From positions 3,780,501-3,844,500 of the forward strand of contig NZ_CP047030.1 in assembly GCF_009796825.1 (NCBI RefSeq): DNA of 64,000 nt, in the 5' to 3' direction. The stretch comes from Algibacter sp. L3A6 (GTDB taxonomy: Bacteria > Bacteroidota > Bacteroidia > Flavobacteriales > Flavobacteriaceae). Both the position numbers and the translations under genes were made by a program. The notes under the pieces were generated by a model. The model worked only from the letters and a program-made list of their open reading frames with translations, had not been told where the DNA came from and made no database searches. Positions 53,965-62,949 of the stretch are shown in pieces; position 1 is the stretch's first letter, and every line of letters begins with the position of its first letter.

Positions 53965-55305
53965 TTATTTTTTCTTTTTCTTCTTTACCACTGCTGGTTT
54001 CTCAACTATTGTATTGTTTTCGGCAATGTAATTCGCTAAAATTTTATCAACCAATTCTTCTTTGGTTAAATGATGAAAAATAGTTTTCACTTTGGCTTTA
54101 AAATCTTCTGGAATCTCTCTATTTGGCTTTGTTTTAAATATTTTTCTAGCCCAAATTAATCCGTTATTTTCTTCGATACTTTTAGCATCTGCTTTTTGGT
54201 AAGCTTTAAACTTAATCCCTAATTCTTCTTCAAATTCTGGAATATCTTGCACTTCATCTTCCTGAATAACACTTAATGATAAACCAGTCGCTCCTGCCCT
54301 AGCTGTACGTCCGCTACGGTGTACATATGCATCATAAGTATCTGGTAAATGATAATTTACAACAAACGCCAAATCTTTAACATCGATACCACGAGCTGCT
54401 AAATCTGTAGCAACTAAAATATTGATATGCCCTTCTCTAAACTGTCCCATAATACGATCACGAATACCTTGCGATAAACTACCATGAATGGCTCCTGAAG
54501 AGAATTTATTTATAGCTAAATTTTTAGCAAGTTTATTTACTGCTGCTTTAGTTTTACAGAAAATGATACCACGTTGCCCTTCATTCGAATTTAAAAAATG
54601 CATTAATACATTTAGTTTTTCAATAGGTTCAACAACCACATATTGGTGATCTATACCTTGATGACCTGTAGTTTCCATATTAGCCTCAATAGTTACCACG
54701 TGTTTTGATAAACTATTTTGCACCAATTGCTTAATAGTGCCAGGCATAGTTGCTGTAAACAAGAGCGTTCTTCTACTTTTTGGCAAAGCCTTAATAATAG
54801 CATCTACACCTTCTTTATGAGCGCTTACCATTTCATCAGCTTCATCTAAAATAAAATAGCTAATCTCTTTAACGTTTATAGCGTTTCTTTCGATTAAATC
54901 AGCTAAACGTCCTGGTGTTGCGACTACAATATGTGTAGTTGCTTTAAGTTTTTCAATTTGAGGTTTTATAGGAATTCCTCCAAATAAACCCGCAATAGAC
55001 ACTTGTAGTTCTTCTGAATTAAACGACTCTAAATTGTTATAAATCTGTTGTCCTAATTCTCTAGTTGGAGCTAAAATAACCGCTTGTATATTGGTTTTAC
55101 CACTATCTATTAATTGAAGCAATGGCAATCCAAAAGCTGCTGTTTTCCCTGTTCCTGTTTTCGCAATAGCAACAACATCGTCGGTTTTAGTTAAAATTAC
55201 CGGAATGGCTTTTTCTTGAATATCGGTTGGTACAGTGATATTTAAAGCTGCTAAACTGCTTTGCAATGCATCGTGAATACCTAAACTAGAAAATGATTGT
55301 GACAT
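53965..55305 (-). CDS. DEAD-box RNA helicase
   Basis: A 446-residue helicase with a complete motif set: Q-motif 'TDIQEKAIPVILTKTDDVVA', Walker A 'AKTGTGKTAAFGLPLL', 'VILAPTRELGQQIYNNLESF', DEAD in 'YFILDEADEMV', 'LLFTATMPGTIKQLV' (SAT variant TAT), 'ILVATDLAARGIDVKDLAFV' and 'DAYVHRSGRTARAGATG'. The C-terminus ends in a lysine tail (KKKKKK). It is the upstream gene of a two-helicase transcript with an exact -7 element at 55321. RhlE/DeaD-like; the precise substrate is unknown. Confidence 0.92.
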   Translation of the reverse strand: MSQSFSSLGIHDALQSSLAALNITVPTDIQEKAIPVILTKTDDVVAIAKTGTGKTAAFGLPLLQLIDSGKTNIQAVILAPTRELGQQIYNNLESFNSEELQVSIAGLFGGIPIKPQIEKLKATTHIVVATPGRLADLIERNAINVKEISYFILDEADEMVSAHKEGVDAIIKALPKSRRTLLFTATMPGTIKQLVQNSLSKHVVTIEANMETTGHQGIDHQYVVVEPIEKLNVLMHFLNSNEGQRGIIFCKTKAAVNKLAKNLAINKFSSGAIHGSLSQGIRDRIMGQFREGHINILVATDLAARGIDVKDLAFVVNYHLPDTYDAYVHRSGRTARAGATGLSLSVIQEDEVQDIPEFEEELGIKFKAYQKADAKSIEENNGLIWARKIFKTKPNREIPEDFKAKVKTIFHHLTKEELVDKILANYIAENNTIVEKPAVVKKKKKK

Positions 55306-55320
55306 AAATTATATTTTGTG

Positions 55321-55328
55321 CAAAGATA
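55321..55328 (-). promoter_or_regulatory. -7 element of the DEAD-box helicase pair
   Basis: TATCTTTG on the minus strand, 15 bp before the start codon at 55305, again the exact form found at 7789 and 9436. Confidence 0.55.
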
Positions 55329-55411
55329 GTAGAGTTTTGCTGGTTTTATTCATTTAAATGTTTCGATTTAACAACGTTTATTTAAATGAAGAGAAATATT
55401 TAGACCTAAAA

Positions 55412-55444
55412 AAAACAGCATCTAAATTAATACGATGCTGTTTT
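55412..55444 (-). terminator. Terminator of the OYE/OsmC/alcohol dehydrogenase operon
   Basis: An 11-bp perfect inverted repeat (AAAACAGCATC with GATGCTGTTTT, 55412-55422 and 55434-55444) around an 11-base loop, 23 bp past the stop at 55468. Confidence 0.85.
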
Positions 55445-55467
55445 AATATTTATAAACTTGTTCGCTA

Positions 55468-56523
55468 TTATTTAAGCGATTTCATGTCGATTACAAAACG
55501 ATATTTTACATCGTTACTTGTTACACGCTCGTAAGCTTTATTGATGTCTTGCATATCAATTATCTCGATATCACTAGTAATATTATGCTCTCCACAAAAA
55601 TCTAGCATTTCTTGAGTTTCCTTAATACCGCCAATTAAAGAACCAGCAATACGTTTACGTCCACCAATAACACTTCCGCCATGGAAAGGTTTTAAAGGTT
55701 CTACAGCGCCAACTAAAACCATTGTAGCATCAATTTTAAGCAATCCTAAATAAGGATCCATTTCGTGACCAACAGGAATGGTGTTTAGTATAAAATCGAA
55801 ACTCCCTTGGTGCTTCTTCATATCGTCAGCATCTTTAGATACCAATACTTCATGGGCTCCTAATCTTTTAGCATCTTTTCCTTTTTCTGGAGACGTAGTA
55901 ATCATAACTACATGTGCTCCTAAAGCGTGAGCAAATTTAACCCCCATGTGCCCTAATCCGCCAAGACCAATAACACCAACTTTATCTCCTTTTTTTACTT
56001 TCCAGTGACTTAATGGCGACCATGTTGTAATACCTGCACATAATAATGGTGCCGTTCCTGCTTCATCTAAGTTTTCGGGAATACTTAAAACAAATTTTTC
56101 ATCGACAACTACAGATGTAGAATAACCTCCGTAAGTTTGAGCGCCTTCGATGTGTTTGTCTGGGCTATTGTAAGTCCAAGTTGCTCCTTTTTCGCAAAAC
56201 TGTTCTAAATCTTGCTCACAAGAAGAACAGGTTTGACAAGAATCTACTAAACAACCTACACCAACTAAATCGCCAACTTTATAGTTGCTAACACCATTAC
56301 CAACTTCTACAACACGACCAATAATTTCGTGCCCAGGAACTACTGGATACGTAGAACCTTTCCAATCGTTTCTTGCTGTGTGAATGTCACTATGGCAAAC
56401 ACCACAGTAAGTAATATCAATTTTTACGTCGGCGGTTCCAACCGATCTTCTTTCTATATCTAAAGGTTTTAAATCTTCTGTTGATGCTGTTGCACCATAT
56501 GCTTTTACTGTTGTAGTCGCCAT
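55468..56523 (-). CDS. Zinc NAD(P)-dependent alcohol dehydrogenase (YahK-like)
   Basis: A 351-residue MDR-family alcohol dehydrogenase with both zinc sites: catalytic 'CGVCHSDIHTARNDW' and 'VPGHEIIGRVVEVGNG', structural 'SCQTCSSCEQDLEQFC'. Cofactor loop 'GLGGLGHMGVKFAHALGAH'. It belongs to the cinnamyl-alcohol/YahK subgroup, usually NADPH-dependent broad aldehyde reductases. It starts 2 bp after the OsmC gene, so it is the last gene of this operon. Product role in aldehyde detoxification is inferred from the neighbours. Confidence 0.93.
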   Translation of the reverse strand: MATTTVKAYGATASTEDLKPLDIERRSVGTADVKIDITYCGVCHSDIHTARNDWKGSTYPVVPGHEIIGRVVEVGNGVSNYKVGDLVGVGCLVDSCQTCSSCEQDLEQFCEKGATWTYNSPDKHIEGAQTYGGYSTSVVVDEKFVLSIPENLDEAGTAPLLCAGITTWSPLSHWKVKKGDKVGVIGLGGLGHMGVKFAHALGAHVVMITTSPEKGKDAKRLGAHEVLVSKDADDMKKHQGSFDFILNTIPVGHEMDPYLGLLKIDATMVLVGAVEPLKPFHGGSVIGGRKRIAGSLIGGIKETQEMLDFCGEHNITSDIEIIDMQDINKAYERVTSNDVKYRFVIDMKSLK

Positions 56524-56525
56524 TA

Positions 56526-56951
56526 TTATGATTTTTTTAATGTTACTTTAAGTTCTATTTCTGTGTTTAATAACTTTGATATTGGACAAACCTCTTTTGC
56601 CTTGTGTGCTATTTGCTGAAATTGCTCAGCATCTATTTCAGGCACATCACCTACTAAATTTAAGGTGATTTTTGTAATAGCACCATCTTCAAAATTAACG
56701 GTCGCATCAACATCTAAAGTTGTTGCTGTAAAATTATTTTCGTTTAACAAAAAGCTCAATTGCATGGCAAAGCAACCTGCATGTGCTGCACCAATTAACT
56801 CTTCTGGGTTTGTTCCTTTTTCACCATCTTCAAAACGTGTATGAAATGAATATTGTGTTTTATCTAAAACTTTACTCCCTGTAGTGATATTTCCTTGTCC
56901 GTCTTTACCACTTCCTTTCCATTCGGCATTTGCTTTTCTTGTAAATTTCAT
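56526..56951 (-). CDS. osmC: OsmC-family peroxiredoxin
   Basis: A 141-residue OsmC/Ohr-type thiol peroxidase. The two reactive Cys are present in the right contexts: 'IGAAHAGCFAMQLSFLL' (about residue 58) and 'AKEVCPISKLL' (about 121). The N-terminal 'RKANAEWKGSGKDGQGNITT' is typical of OsmC proper rather than Ohr. It reduces organic hydroperoxides. Second gene of the operon, between the ene-reductase (27 bp) and the alcohol dehydrogenase (2 bp). Confidence 0.93.
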   Translation of the reverse strand: MKFTRKANAEWKGSGKDGQGNITTGSKVLDKTQYSFHTRFEDGEKGTNPEELIGAAHAGCFAMQLSFLLNENNFTATTLDVDATVNFEDGAITKITLNLVGDVPEIDAEQFQQIAHKAKEVCPISKLLNTEIELKVTLKKS

Positions 56952-56978
56952 GTTGTGTGTTTTAAATTAAACTTCTAA

Positions 56979-58073
56979 TTATTTAGAAGCTTTTGGATAA
57001 TCGGTATAGCCCTTTGCTCCTGTTGTATAAAAGGTATCTTGATCCCATTCTGCTAATTCCAAATGGTTCTCAAAACGCTCTACTAAATCTGGGTTTGAGA
57101 TAAAAGGTTTACCATAAGCTATTAAATCGGCATCACCATCTTCTAACACTTTATTTCCTTTTTCTTGATCGAAAGCGGTGTTAATCATTAAAGTACCATT
57201 GTATAAAGGTCTAAAATGTTTCGCTATTTCGGTTACAGCAAAAGGAATTTCAGATACATCTGTAAAGGGTTCAGATAAATGTACGTATGCTAAATTGTAA
57301 TCGTTTAGTTCCTTAATAATGTATTCAAACGTTGGAATGGTTTCCTCATCCATCGTAATTCCGAATAGTCCATCTAAAGAAGGATTAAAACGAACACCTA
57401 TTTTTTCCTGCGGAATAACCTCTTTCATAGCATCTAGAACTTCAAAGAAAAAACGAGTTCTGTTCTCAAAACTTCCGCCGTATTCATCTGTTCTTTTGTT
57501 AGATGTTCCATTAAAAAATTGGTGAAACAAATACCCGTTTGATGAATGAATCTCTACACCATCAAAACCTGCTTTTACAGCATTTGCAGCTGCATTTTGA
57601 AAATCTTTAACCGTTTGTTTTATGCCTTCAATAGTCATTTCTCTTGCGGCTACAGTGTCTTTAAAACCTTCTGGAGTGAATGATTTTGCGTGTGGATTTA
57701 AGGCTGACGCCGAAACTGGTAATTCTCCGTTATGAAAATCTGGATGCGACATACGCCCAACGTGCCATAACTGAATAAAGATTTTTCCGCCTTTATCGTG
57801 CACACGTTTTGTTACTTTTTTCCAGCCTTCAACTTGGGCATCGGTATGGATTCCTGGTGTGTTAATGTATCCAACGGCCAGCTCAGAAACTTGAGAACCT
57901 TCAGAAATAATCAAACCTGCCGAAGCACGCTGCTCGTAATACAAGCCTTGTAATTCGTCGGTTGCTACTTTACCTTCGTTATATGCACGACTACGCGTCA
58001 TGGGAGCCATAACGACTCTGTTTTTAAGATTTATATTCTTGTTATATGGTACTAATAAAGGTTGCTTGCTCAT
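56979..58073 (-). CDS. Old Yellow Enzyme-type alkene reductase (NemA-like)
   Basis: A 364-residue FMN TIM-barrel ene-reductase: 'NRVVMAPMTRSRAYNEGKVA' at the start, 'GGKIFIQLWHVGRMSHPDFH' (Gln/His binding FMN and substrate), 'FDGVEIHSSNGYLFHQFFNG' (His-x-x-Asn pair), 'RTDEYGGSFENRTRFFFEVL' and 'DADLIAYGKPFISNPDLVER'. It reduces activated C=C bonds such as in N-ethylmaleimide-like electrophiles. First gene of a three-gene operon, downstream of a Crp/Fnr regulator. Confidence 0.94.
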   Translation of the reverse strand: MSKQPLLVPYNKNINLKNRVVMAPMTRSRAYNEGKVATDELQGLYYEQRASAGLIISEGSQVSELAVGYINTPGIHTDAQVEGWKKVTKRVHDKGGKIFIQLWHVGRMSHPDFHNGELPVSASALNPHAKSFTPEGFKDTVAAREMTIEGIKQTVKDFQNAAANAVKAGFDGVEIHSSNGYLFHQFFNGTSNKRTDEYGGSFENRTRFFFEVLDAMKEVIPQEKIGVRFNPSLDGLFGITMDEETIPTFEYIIKELNDYNLAYVHLSEPFTDVSEIPFAVTEIAKHFRPLYNGTLMINTAFDQEKGNKVLEDGDADLIAYGKPFISNPDLVERFENHLELAEWDQDTFYTTGAKGYTDYPKASK

Positions 58074-58100
58074 GTTATAATTGTAATTTTTTACTTACAA

Positions 58101-58120
58101 CAAAGATACAAGACATGTCT
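58101..58120 (-). promoter_or_regulatory. Promoter and operator-like palindrome of the OYE/OsmC/ADH operon
   Basis: TATCTTTG (minus strand, 58108-58101) is an exact -7 element 27 bp before the start at 58073. Two bp upstream of it a perfect 10-bp palindrome AGACATGTCT (58111-58120) occupies the -33/-7 spacer, a position suited to a repressor or MerR-type activator. Confidence 0.5.
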
Positions 58121-58155
58121 GCCAATCTCATTGACCTATATCAATTAAGAAAGTT

Positions 58156-58731
58156 TTAACTTTTCATCTGTTTCCTTACTCTGCTTAGATTTTCTGGAGA
58201 TACACCTAAGTAATTTGCAATGTCGTAATTAGGAACTCGGTTTTCAATATTTGGATATGATGTGCAGAACTCTATATACCGCTCTTTAGTGTTTTTCTCT
58301 AATGTAGATAGAATGCGTTTACGTTGAGAAATAAAAGCTTGAGTAACCAAAACTCTAAAATAACGTTCGAAAATTGGCGCTTCATTATATATACTCTGAA
58401 GGCTATCATAATTGATAGATAATAGCTGAGAATCTTCAATGGCTTCAATGTATAATCTCGATGGGACTTGGTTGTAAAAGGCATCAAAATCACCAATCCA
58501 CCAGTTTTCTACAGCAAACTGAATAATATGTCTACTTCCCTTTTCATCTATATAATAACCTTTTAAACAGCCTTTAACTACAAAATATTCGTGTTTTACC
58601 GTAGTGCCTGGTTTTAGTAAAAACTGACCTTTAGCAACAGAAATTTCATTTAAAGCTGCGTAAAACAATTGCATATCCGCAACTGTTGGCTTAACATGAT
58701 TATGTATGTGTTTTGTTATAGATTGATGCAT
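58156..58731 (-). CDS. Crp/Fnr family transcriptional regulator
   Basis: A 191-residue regulator: a cyclic-nucleotide-binding-type beta barrel ('FLLKPGTTVKHEYFVVKGCL', 'GSRHIIQFAVENWWIGDFDA'), a dimer helix ('YFRVLVTQAFISQRKRILST') and a compact C-terminal HTH ('VPNYDIANYLGVSPENLSRV'). It lacks Fe-S cysteines and the full cAMP pocket, as usual for the Bacteroidota members of this family. I start at the ATG at 58731; an upstream TTG two codons earlier is less likely. It lies 82 bp upstream of the ene-reductase operon and may control it. Confidence 0.88.
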   Translation of the reverse strand: MHQSITKHIHNHVKPTVADMQLFYAALNEISVAKGQFLLKPGTTVKHEYFVVKGCLKGYYIDEKGSRHIIQFAVENWWIGDFDAFYNQVPSRLYIEAIEDSQLLSINYDSLQSIYNEAPIFERYFRVLVTQAFISQRKRILSTLEKNTKERYIEFCTSYPNIENRVPNYDIANYLGVSPENLSRVRKQMKS

Positions 58732-58978
58732 ATACAAAGATGCTAAAATGATTGTTTTATATGAATGAAATAGCCTTTTTTATTTTAGATTGGAACAGTT
58801 TGTTTTTTAAGATTTTATAGATAATGTGATTTACGAATGTGTTGTTTATCGAAAAATTAAGCATTTTATACTATTCTGAAATAACATTCGTTTTCTTATG
58901 AAAACCAAATTGATAGTTATTAATAGTCAAAATATGCTTTATCAATTTGTTCAATATCTATTATTTTAAAATGAATTA

Positions 58979-60364
58979 ATGAAAACCTTACCTTATTACC
59001 TATTATTCTCAATTTTTATTCTAGTAAGTTCTTGTGGACATGATCAATATGAAGGCATTACAGATGATGAAACCGAACCCGTAAATCAAGAAGATTTAGA
59101 TGAAGAAGGTTTACCTATTAGAATTTTTAATGCGCAGTTACCTGAAATTTCTTTAATAACAGAATATACAATCGATTTGGATTTCTGGGATATTCCGAAT
59201 ACAAATTCGGATGTTGTTAAAACTACCGAAAATTTACAAGCAGCCATAGATTGGGCACATAGCGAAGGTTACACACGCGTTATTTTGCCAAGTGGCGATT
59301 ATTTGGTTGGCGAAGACATTAACGATATTTATTACGGTGGCATAGAAATATATGATAATACCGAGTTTGTTTTTAGTGAAAATGCTGTGCTATCTATTGA
59401 TGCTAATAACAAATGGAATTATTGCGTTTTACGTTTAAACGGCGATAATATAATTGTAAGAGATGGCGAAATAAAAGGTGAACGTGATACGCACACTTTT
59501 ACAACTCGTGATGATGGAAGTACCGCTCATGATGAAGGACATGGTATTTGCGTTTGGGACAACAATAATGTGTTAATAGAAAACATGGAAATCCATAATG
59601 TAACAGGCGATGGATCTTTGGTTCTCGATTCTAACGATGTAACTTTTATTAACAACAACATATATAATAACAGACGCCAAGGAATTTCTATTGTTGGTGG
59701 TGTGCGTATTGAAATAACTAATAATGAAATACACCACATTAACGGAACCTCGCCACAATTTGGTATTGATATAGAAGGTCCGGGTCGTGTGGACGAAGAT
59801 ATTTTAATAGAAGACAACTATTTTCATCATAATTCTGGTGGCGATATAGTAAATGCAACAGGAGAAAATGTATATATTCTCGACAATATTATGGAGCAAG
59901 GTGACGATAGCGAATATACCGATGGCCCAATAGTAAGTTGGCATAAAACCCATAATATTATTGCCTGTAATACGGTAACTATGCTAAGCGGTTCTGCTAA
60001 TGGTAGGTTAGGTTATATTCAATATTCTAGCGCTGGTGATAAAGGCCATAACAAAACTACTTACGTGCACGAAAACATAATGAATAACTGTGGCATGTAC
60101 ATGTATAACAGCTCGGATGCCGATATAAGACGCAACCAGTTTTTAGGGTACTTTGTAGCATTTTCAGATTTTGAAAATGTTACTTTAATTGATAATCTTG
60201 TTACTTATTCTGAAGAATTTACCAACCTGAGATATTGCTGGTCTTACCGTTTTAAAAACGCCACAGGTTTTGCTAGCGGAAATTATTTGGGAGATAATCT
60301 AGAAGAATTACCTCTAGATGAAACAGAGCCTTACACCATGCAATGTGTGCTAGATGGCTGGTAA
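58979..60364 (+). CDS. Right-handed beta-helix lipoprotein
   Basis: A 461-residue SPII lipoprotein (Cys19 in 'ILVSSC') with an acidic linker to about 50. From about residue 75 ('ENLQAAIDWAHSEGYTRVIL', the usual N-terminal cap of polysaccharide lyase/epimerase helices) to about 400 it carries PbH1-type repeats such as 'NNVLIENMEIHNVTGDGSLV' and 'RIEITNNEIHHINGTSPQFG'. The fold is that of pectate/alginate lyases and epimerases, but I cannot assign catalytic residues. Probably a surface polysaccharide-active or binding protein. Its own 241-bp upstream region shows no clear promoter. Confidence 0.85.
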   Translation: MKTLPYYLLFSIFILVSSCGHDQYEGITDDETEPVNQEDLDEEGLPIRIFNAQLPEISLITEYTIDLDFWDIPNTNSDVVKTTENLQAAIDWAHSEGYTRVILPSGDYLVGEDINDIYYGGIEIYDNTEFVFSENAVLSIDANNKWNYCVLRLNGDNIIVRDGEIKGERDTHTFTTRDDGSTAHDEGHGICVWDNNNVLIENMEIHNVTGDGSLVLDSNDVTFINNNIYNNRRQGISIVGGVRIEITNNEIHHINGTSPQFGIDIEGPGRVDEDILIEDNYFHHNSGGDIVNATGENVYILDNIMEQGDDSEYTDGPIVSWHKTHNIIACNTVTMLSGSANGRLGYIQYSSAGDKGHNKTTYVHENIMNNCGMYMYNSSDADIRRNQFLGYFVAFSDFENVTLIDNLVTYSEEFTNLRYCWSYRFKNATGFASGNYLGDNLEELPLDETEPYTMQCVLDGW

Positions 60365-60391
60365 ATCGATAAAAATTAACGATTTTAAATT

Positions 60392-60425
60392 AAGGATAAC
60401 TTTTTAAGGAAAGTTATCCTTTTTT
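60392..60425. terminator. Bidirectional terminator between the beta-helix and antiporter genes
   Basis: A perfect 12-bp stem (60392-60403 with 60410-60421), loop TTAAGG, T run to 60425. The stop codon of the antiporter gene (60414-60416) lies inside the right arm, so one hairpin serves both convergent genes. Confidence 0.85.
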
Positions 60426-62303
60426 AGTTTTGTTTAAAGCCTTTCGAATATGTTCGCTATCCCAGTGATTGTCGTATTCTACAATGCCGCGTTTAAAATC
60501 TTCATTTAAGAATTTCTCTTGTTGCTCAAGTTCTTTTTTAGCTTTGAATATATAGTTTTTTTCGTCTTTAGGTTCTTGAGATAAACGCCTTAAACTATCC
60601 TCATCATACTTAATGAAGTTTTGAACTTGTCGGTTTAAGGTGTATTTTCTAAAGCCCATTTTGCTCAAAACATCTTTAGCTAACGTAAGTGAAGTTTCTA
60701 AAGACTCTCGGTAAATATTTTCATTTCCAAGGTTAAGTAATTCATAAGCATCATATCTATTTTTAGTACGAATCATGAATTCTACATGCGGATATTTCTC
60801 TTTTATAATTTTACCAATGGCTTTTGAAACCGAGATTTTATTAGTAGCGCAAATAACAATTTTAGCCTCTGCAATACCTGCCGATTCTAGTAAATCGAGA
60901 CGTGTAGCATCCCCATAATAAACCTCAAATCCCATTTTCCGAAGAAAATCAACACGGTTAGAGTCGTGATCTAGAATAGTAGCTTCTACACCATGAGATC
61001 GCAGAAAACGCCCAATAGTACTTCCGAAGTGACCAAAACCTACTAATATAATTTTTTGAGTTTTTGCGATATGATCCATCGGTCGTTTTACAGACTCTTT
61101 TGTCCCCGTTCTTGGGAGTATAAAACGTTCGTTAATAATACCAATAATTGGAGTTAAAGACATACTAAGTGCCGTTATTACCAACATCATATCCATTTGT
61201 TCTTGCTCTAAAATATTTAATCCAAAAGCAAACGATAGTAATACAAAAGCAAATTCTCCAATTTGAGCTAAACTACAAGTAAGCAGTAGTTTTTGATCTA
61301 ATTTCAGTTTAAAAATATGGCCTGTAATGTATAATACAATCCCTTTTAATAAGATAATAGCAACCAAAATACCACCAATTTCTAACGGACTATTCGCGAT
61401 AACAATAAAATTGATTGATGCACCTACAGCCATAAAAAACAAGCCTAGCATTAAGTTTTTAAAAGGTTCTAAGGTACTTTCTAGCTCGTGTTTAAATTCA
61501 CTATTGGACAATACAACGCCACCTAAAAAAGCGCCTAAAGCAGGACTTAAGCCAACAAATTCCATTAAAAGTGAAATACCAAAAACAATTAAAAAAGCTG
61601 CAGCTATTAGCAATTCTCTAACATCAGTTTTGGCAACTTTACGAAGCATAGGTACTATTAAATAACGGCCTGCGACTATAATTACAACTACCGATAAAAT
61701 AATAGATAAAGTTTGTAAACCTAATGGTAAACCATCTAACAAGTTGGTATGGTCACTCTTGTTTTCCGCAGAAGCGCTAGCATCTGTATTAGATAATAAC
61801 GGAATAAAACCCAACATGAAAATAACTATAATATCTTGAAATAATAAAATAGAAAATGACGAAGATCCAAAAGTGGTTTCCATTAAACCTTTCTCTTTTA
61901 TAGTTTGCATAGCAATTGCGGTAGATGATAATGCTACGGCCATAGAAATAACCAAAGCTACTTTCCATTCGAAACCCAAAATAGTAAATAAAATGTAGGA
62001 AAGTAACATGGTGCCTCCTACTTGTATACCTCCCATGCCCACAATGGTTTTCCGCATGTTCCAAAAGTTTTTTGGCTCTATTTCTAATCCTATTAAAAAT
62101 AACATCACAACAACTCCAAATTCAGCAAAATGCATAATGTCTTCACCTTCATTTCCTATAAAACCAAAAACATAAGGTCCAATTAAAACACCGGCAAGTA
62201 GATAACCAATAACGGAACTTAATCCCAAACGTTTGGCGATAGATACGCAAATAATGGCTCCTGCCAGAAATACAATGGCTTCAAAAAGGATACTTCCTGT
62301 CAT
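60414..62303 (-). CDS. CPA2-family K+/H+ antiporter with RCK domain (KefB/KefC-like)
   Basis: A 629-residue antiporter: twelve or thirteen membrane helices (residues about 5-385) with 'GLSSVIGYLLAGVLIGPYVF', 'GVVMLFLIGLEIEPKNFWNM' and 'GLSPALGAFLGGVVLSNSEF', then a cytoplasmic TrkA-N/RCK domain (about 412-530) beginning 'IILVGFGHFGSTIGRFL' (GxGxxG NAD site) and 'VYYGDATRLDLLESAGIAEA'. A charged helical tail ends the protein. Kef systems expel K+ to acidify the cytoplasm during electrophile stress. The gene starts 5 bp after the KefF-like flavoprotein gene, supporting this role. Confidence 0.92.
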   Translation of the reverse strand: MTGSILFEAIVFLAGAIICVSIAKRLGLSSVIGYLLAGVLIGPYVFGFIGNEGEDIMHFAEFGVVVMLFLIGLEIEPKNFWNMRKTIVGMGGIQVGGTMLLSYILFTILGFEWKVALVISMAVALSSTAIAMQTIKEKGLMETTFGSSSFSILLFQDIIVIFMLGFIPLLSNTDASASAENKSDHTNLLDGLPLGLQTLSIILSVVVIIVAGRYLIVPMLRKVAKTDVRELLIAAAFLIVFGISLLMEFVGLSPALGAFLGGVVLSNSEFKHELESTLEPFKNLMLGLFFMAVGASINFIVIANSPLEIGGILVAIILLKGIVLYITGHIFKLKLDQKLLLTCSLAQIGEFAFVLLSFAFGLNILEQEQMDMMLVITALSMSLTPIIGIINERFILPRTGTKESVKRPMDHIAKTQKIILVGFGHFGSTIGRFLRSHGVEATILDHDSNRVDFLRKMGFEVYYGDATRLDLLESAGIAEAKIVICATNKISVSKAIGKIIKEKYPHVEFMIRTKNRYDAYELLNLGNENIYRESLETSLTLAKDVLSKMGFRKYTLNRQVQNFIKYDEDSLRRLSQEPKDEKNYIFKAKKELEQQEKFLNEDFKRGIVEYDNHWDSEHIRKALNKTKKG

Positions 62304-62308
62304 AATAA

Positions 62309-62905
62309 TTAAGCGTTATTTAGTTCTGGTATATCATTTAAAAAAGCACAGCCATTAAAATCTCCTAGGGTGTAATCTTGCTGTAATAAATCGATTAAAT
62401 CGCTATATTGTTTAGCATAATTCGTTAAGGCCTGATCATCTAAATTATGCGTACCCATAACAGCAAACGGCGGAAAATAAGTCATACCACACAAGTTAGC
62501 TGTTTGTTCAAAAGGCCTTAAAAATTGATTTACGGTAAAACTATTGGAACCCTGAGAACAATATAATTCTTTGGAGCCTCCTGTAGTAATTACATTTAGG
62601 CAAGTTTTAGATTCTAAAGCATTAGTATTTGGCCCGTAAGCCCAACCAAATTCTAGAACCATATCGATCCACTGCTTCATTAAAGGCGGACAACTATACC
62701 AATAAAACGGATGATGCCAAATAATAACATCATGCTGTTCTAGTAGTTCCTTTTCAGCTTTAACATTAATATGAAAATCTGGGTATTTCTCATATAAATC
62801 ATGAAAAGTAACACCTTCCTTATCTTTTACATGATCAACAAGTATAGTATTTGCTCTAGATTTTTCAAACTTTGGATGCGAAAACAAAATTAATATTTTT
62901 TTCAT
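62309..62905 (-). CDS. KefF/KefG-like NAD(P)H quinone oxidoreductase
   Basis: A 198-residue flavodoxin-fold protein: 'KKILILFSHPKFEKSRANTI' at the N-terminus and 'HHPFYWYSCPPLMKQWIDMV' with 'LEFGWAYG' at about 85-110, the diagnostic block of the KefF/KefG/MdaB group. KefF and KefG bind the Kef antiporter, are needed for its full activity and reduce quinones. Located 5 bp upstream of the antiporter gene and 44 bp downstream of marC. Bacteroidota often lack glutathione, so the gating ligand here may differ (inference). Confidence 0.92.
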   Translation of the reverse strand: MKKILILFSHPKFEKSRANTILVDHVKDKEGVTFHDLYEKYPDFHINVKAEKELLEQHDVIIWHHPFYWYSCPPLMKQWIDMVLEFGWAYGPNTNALESKTCLNVITTGGSKELYCSQGSNSFTVNQFLRPFEQTANLCGMTYFPPFAVMGTHNLDDQALTNYAKQYSDLIDLLQQDYTLGDFNGCAFLNDIPELNNA

Positions 62906-62949
62906 ATTACTATCAATTTATTGCTTTCCAGCATTAAAAGTTAAAGAAC

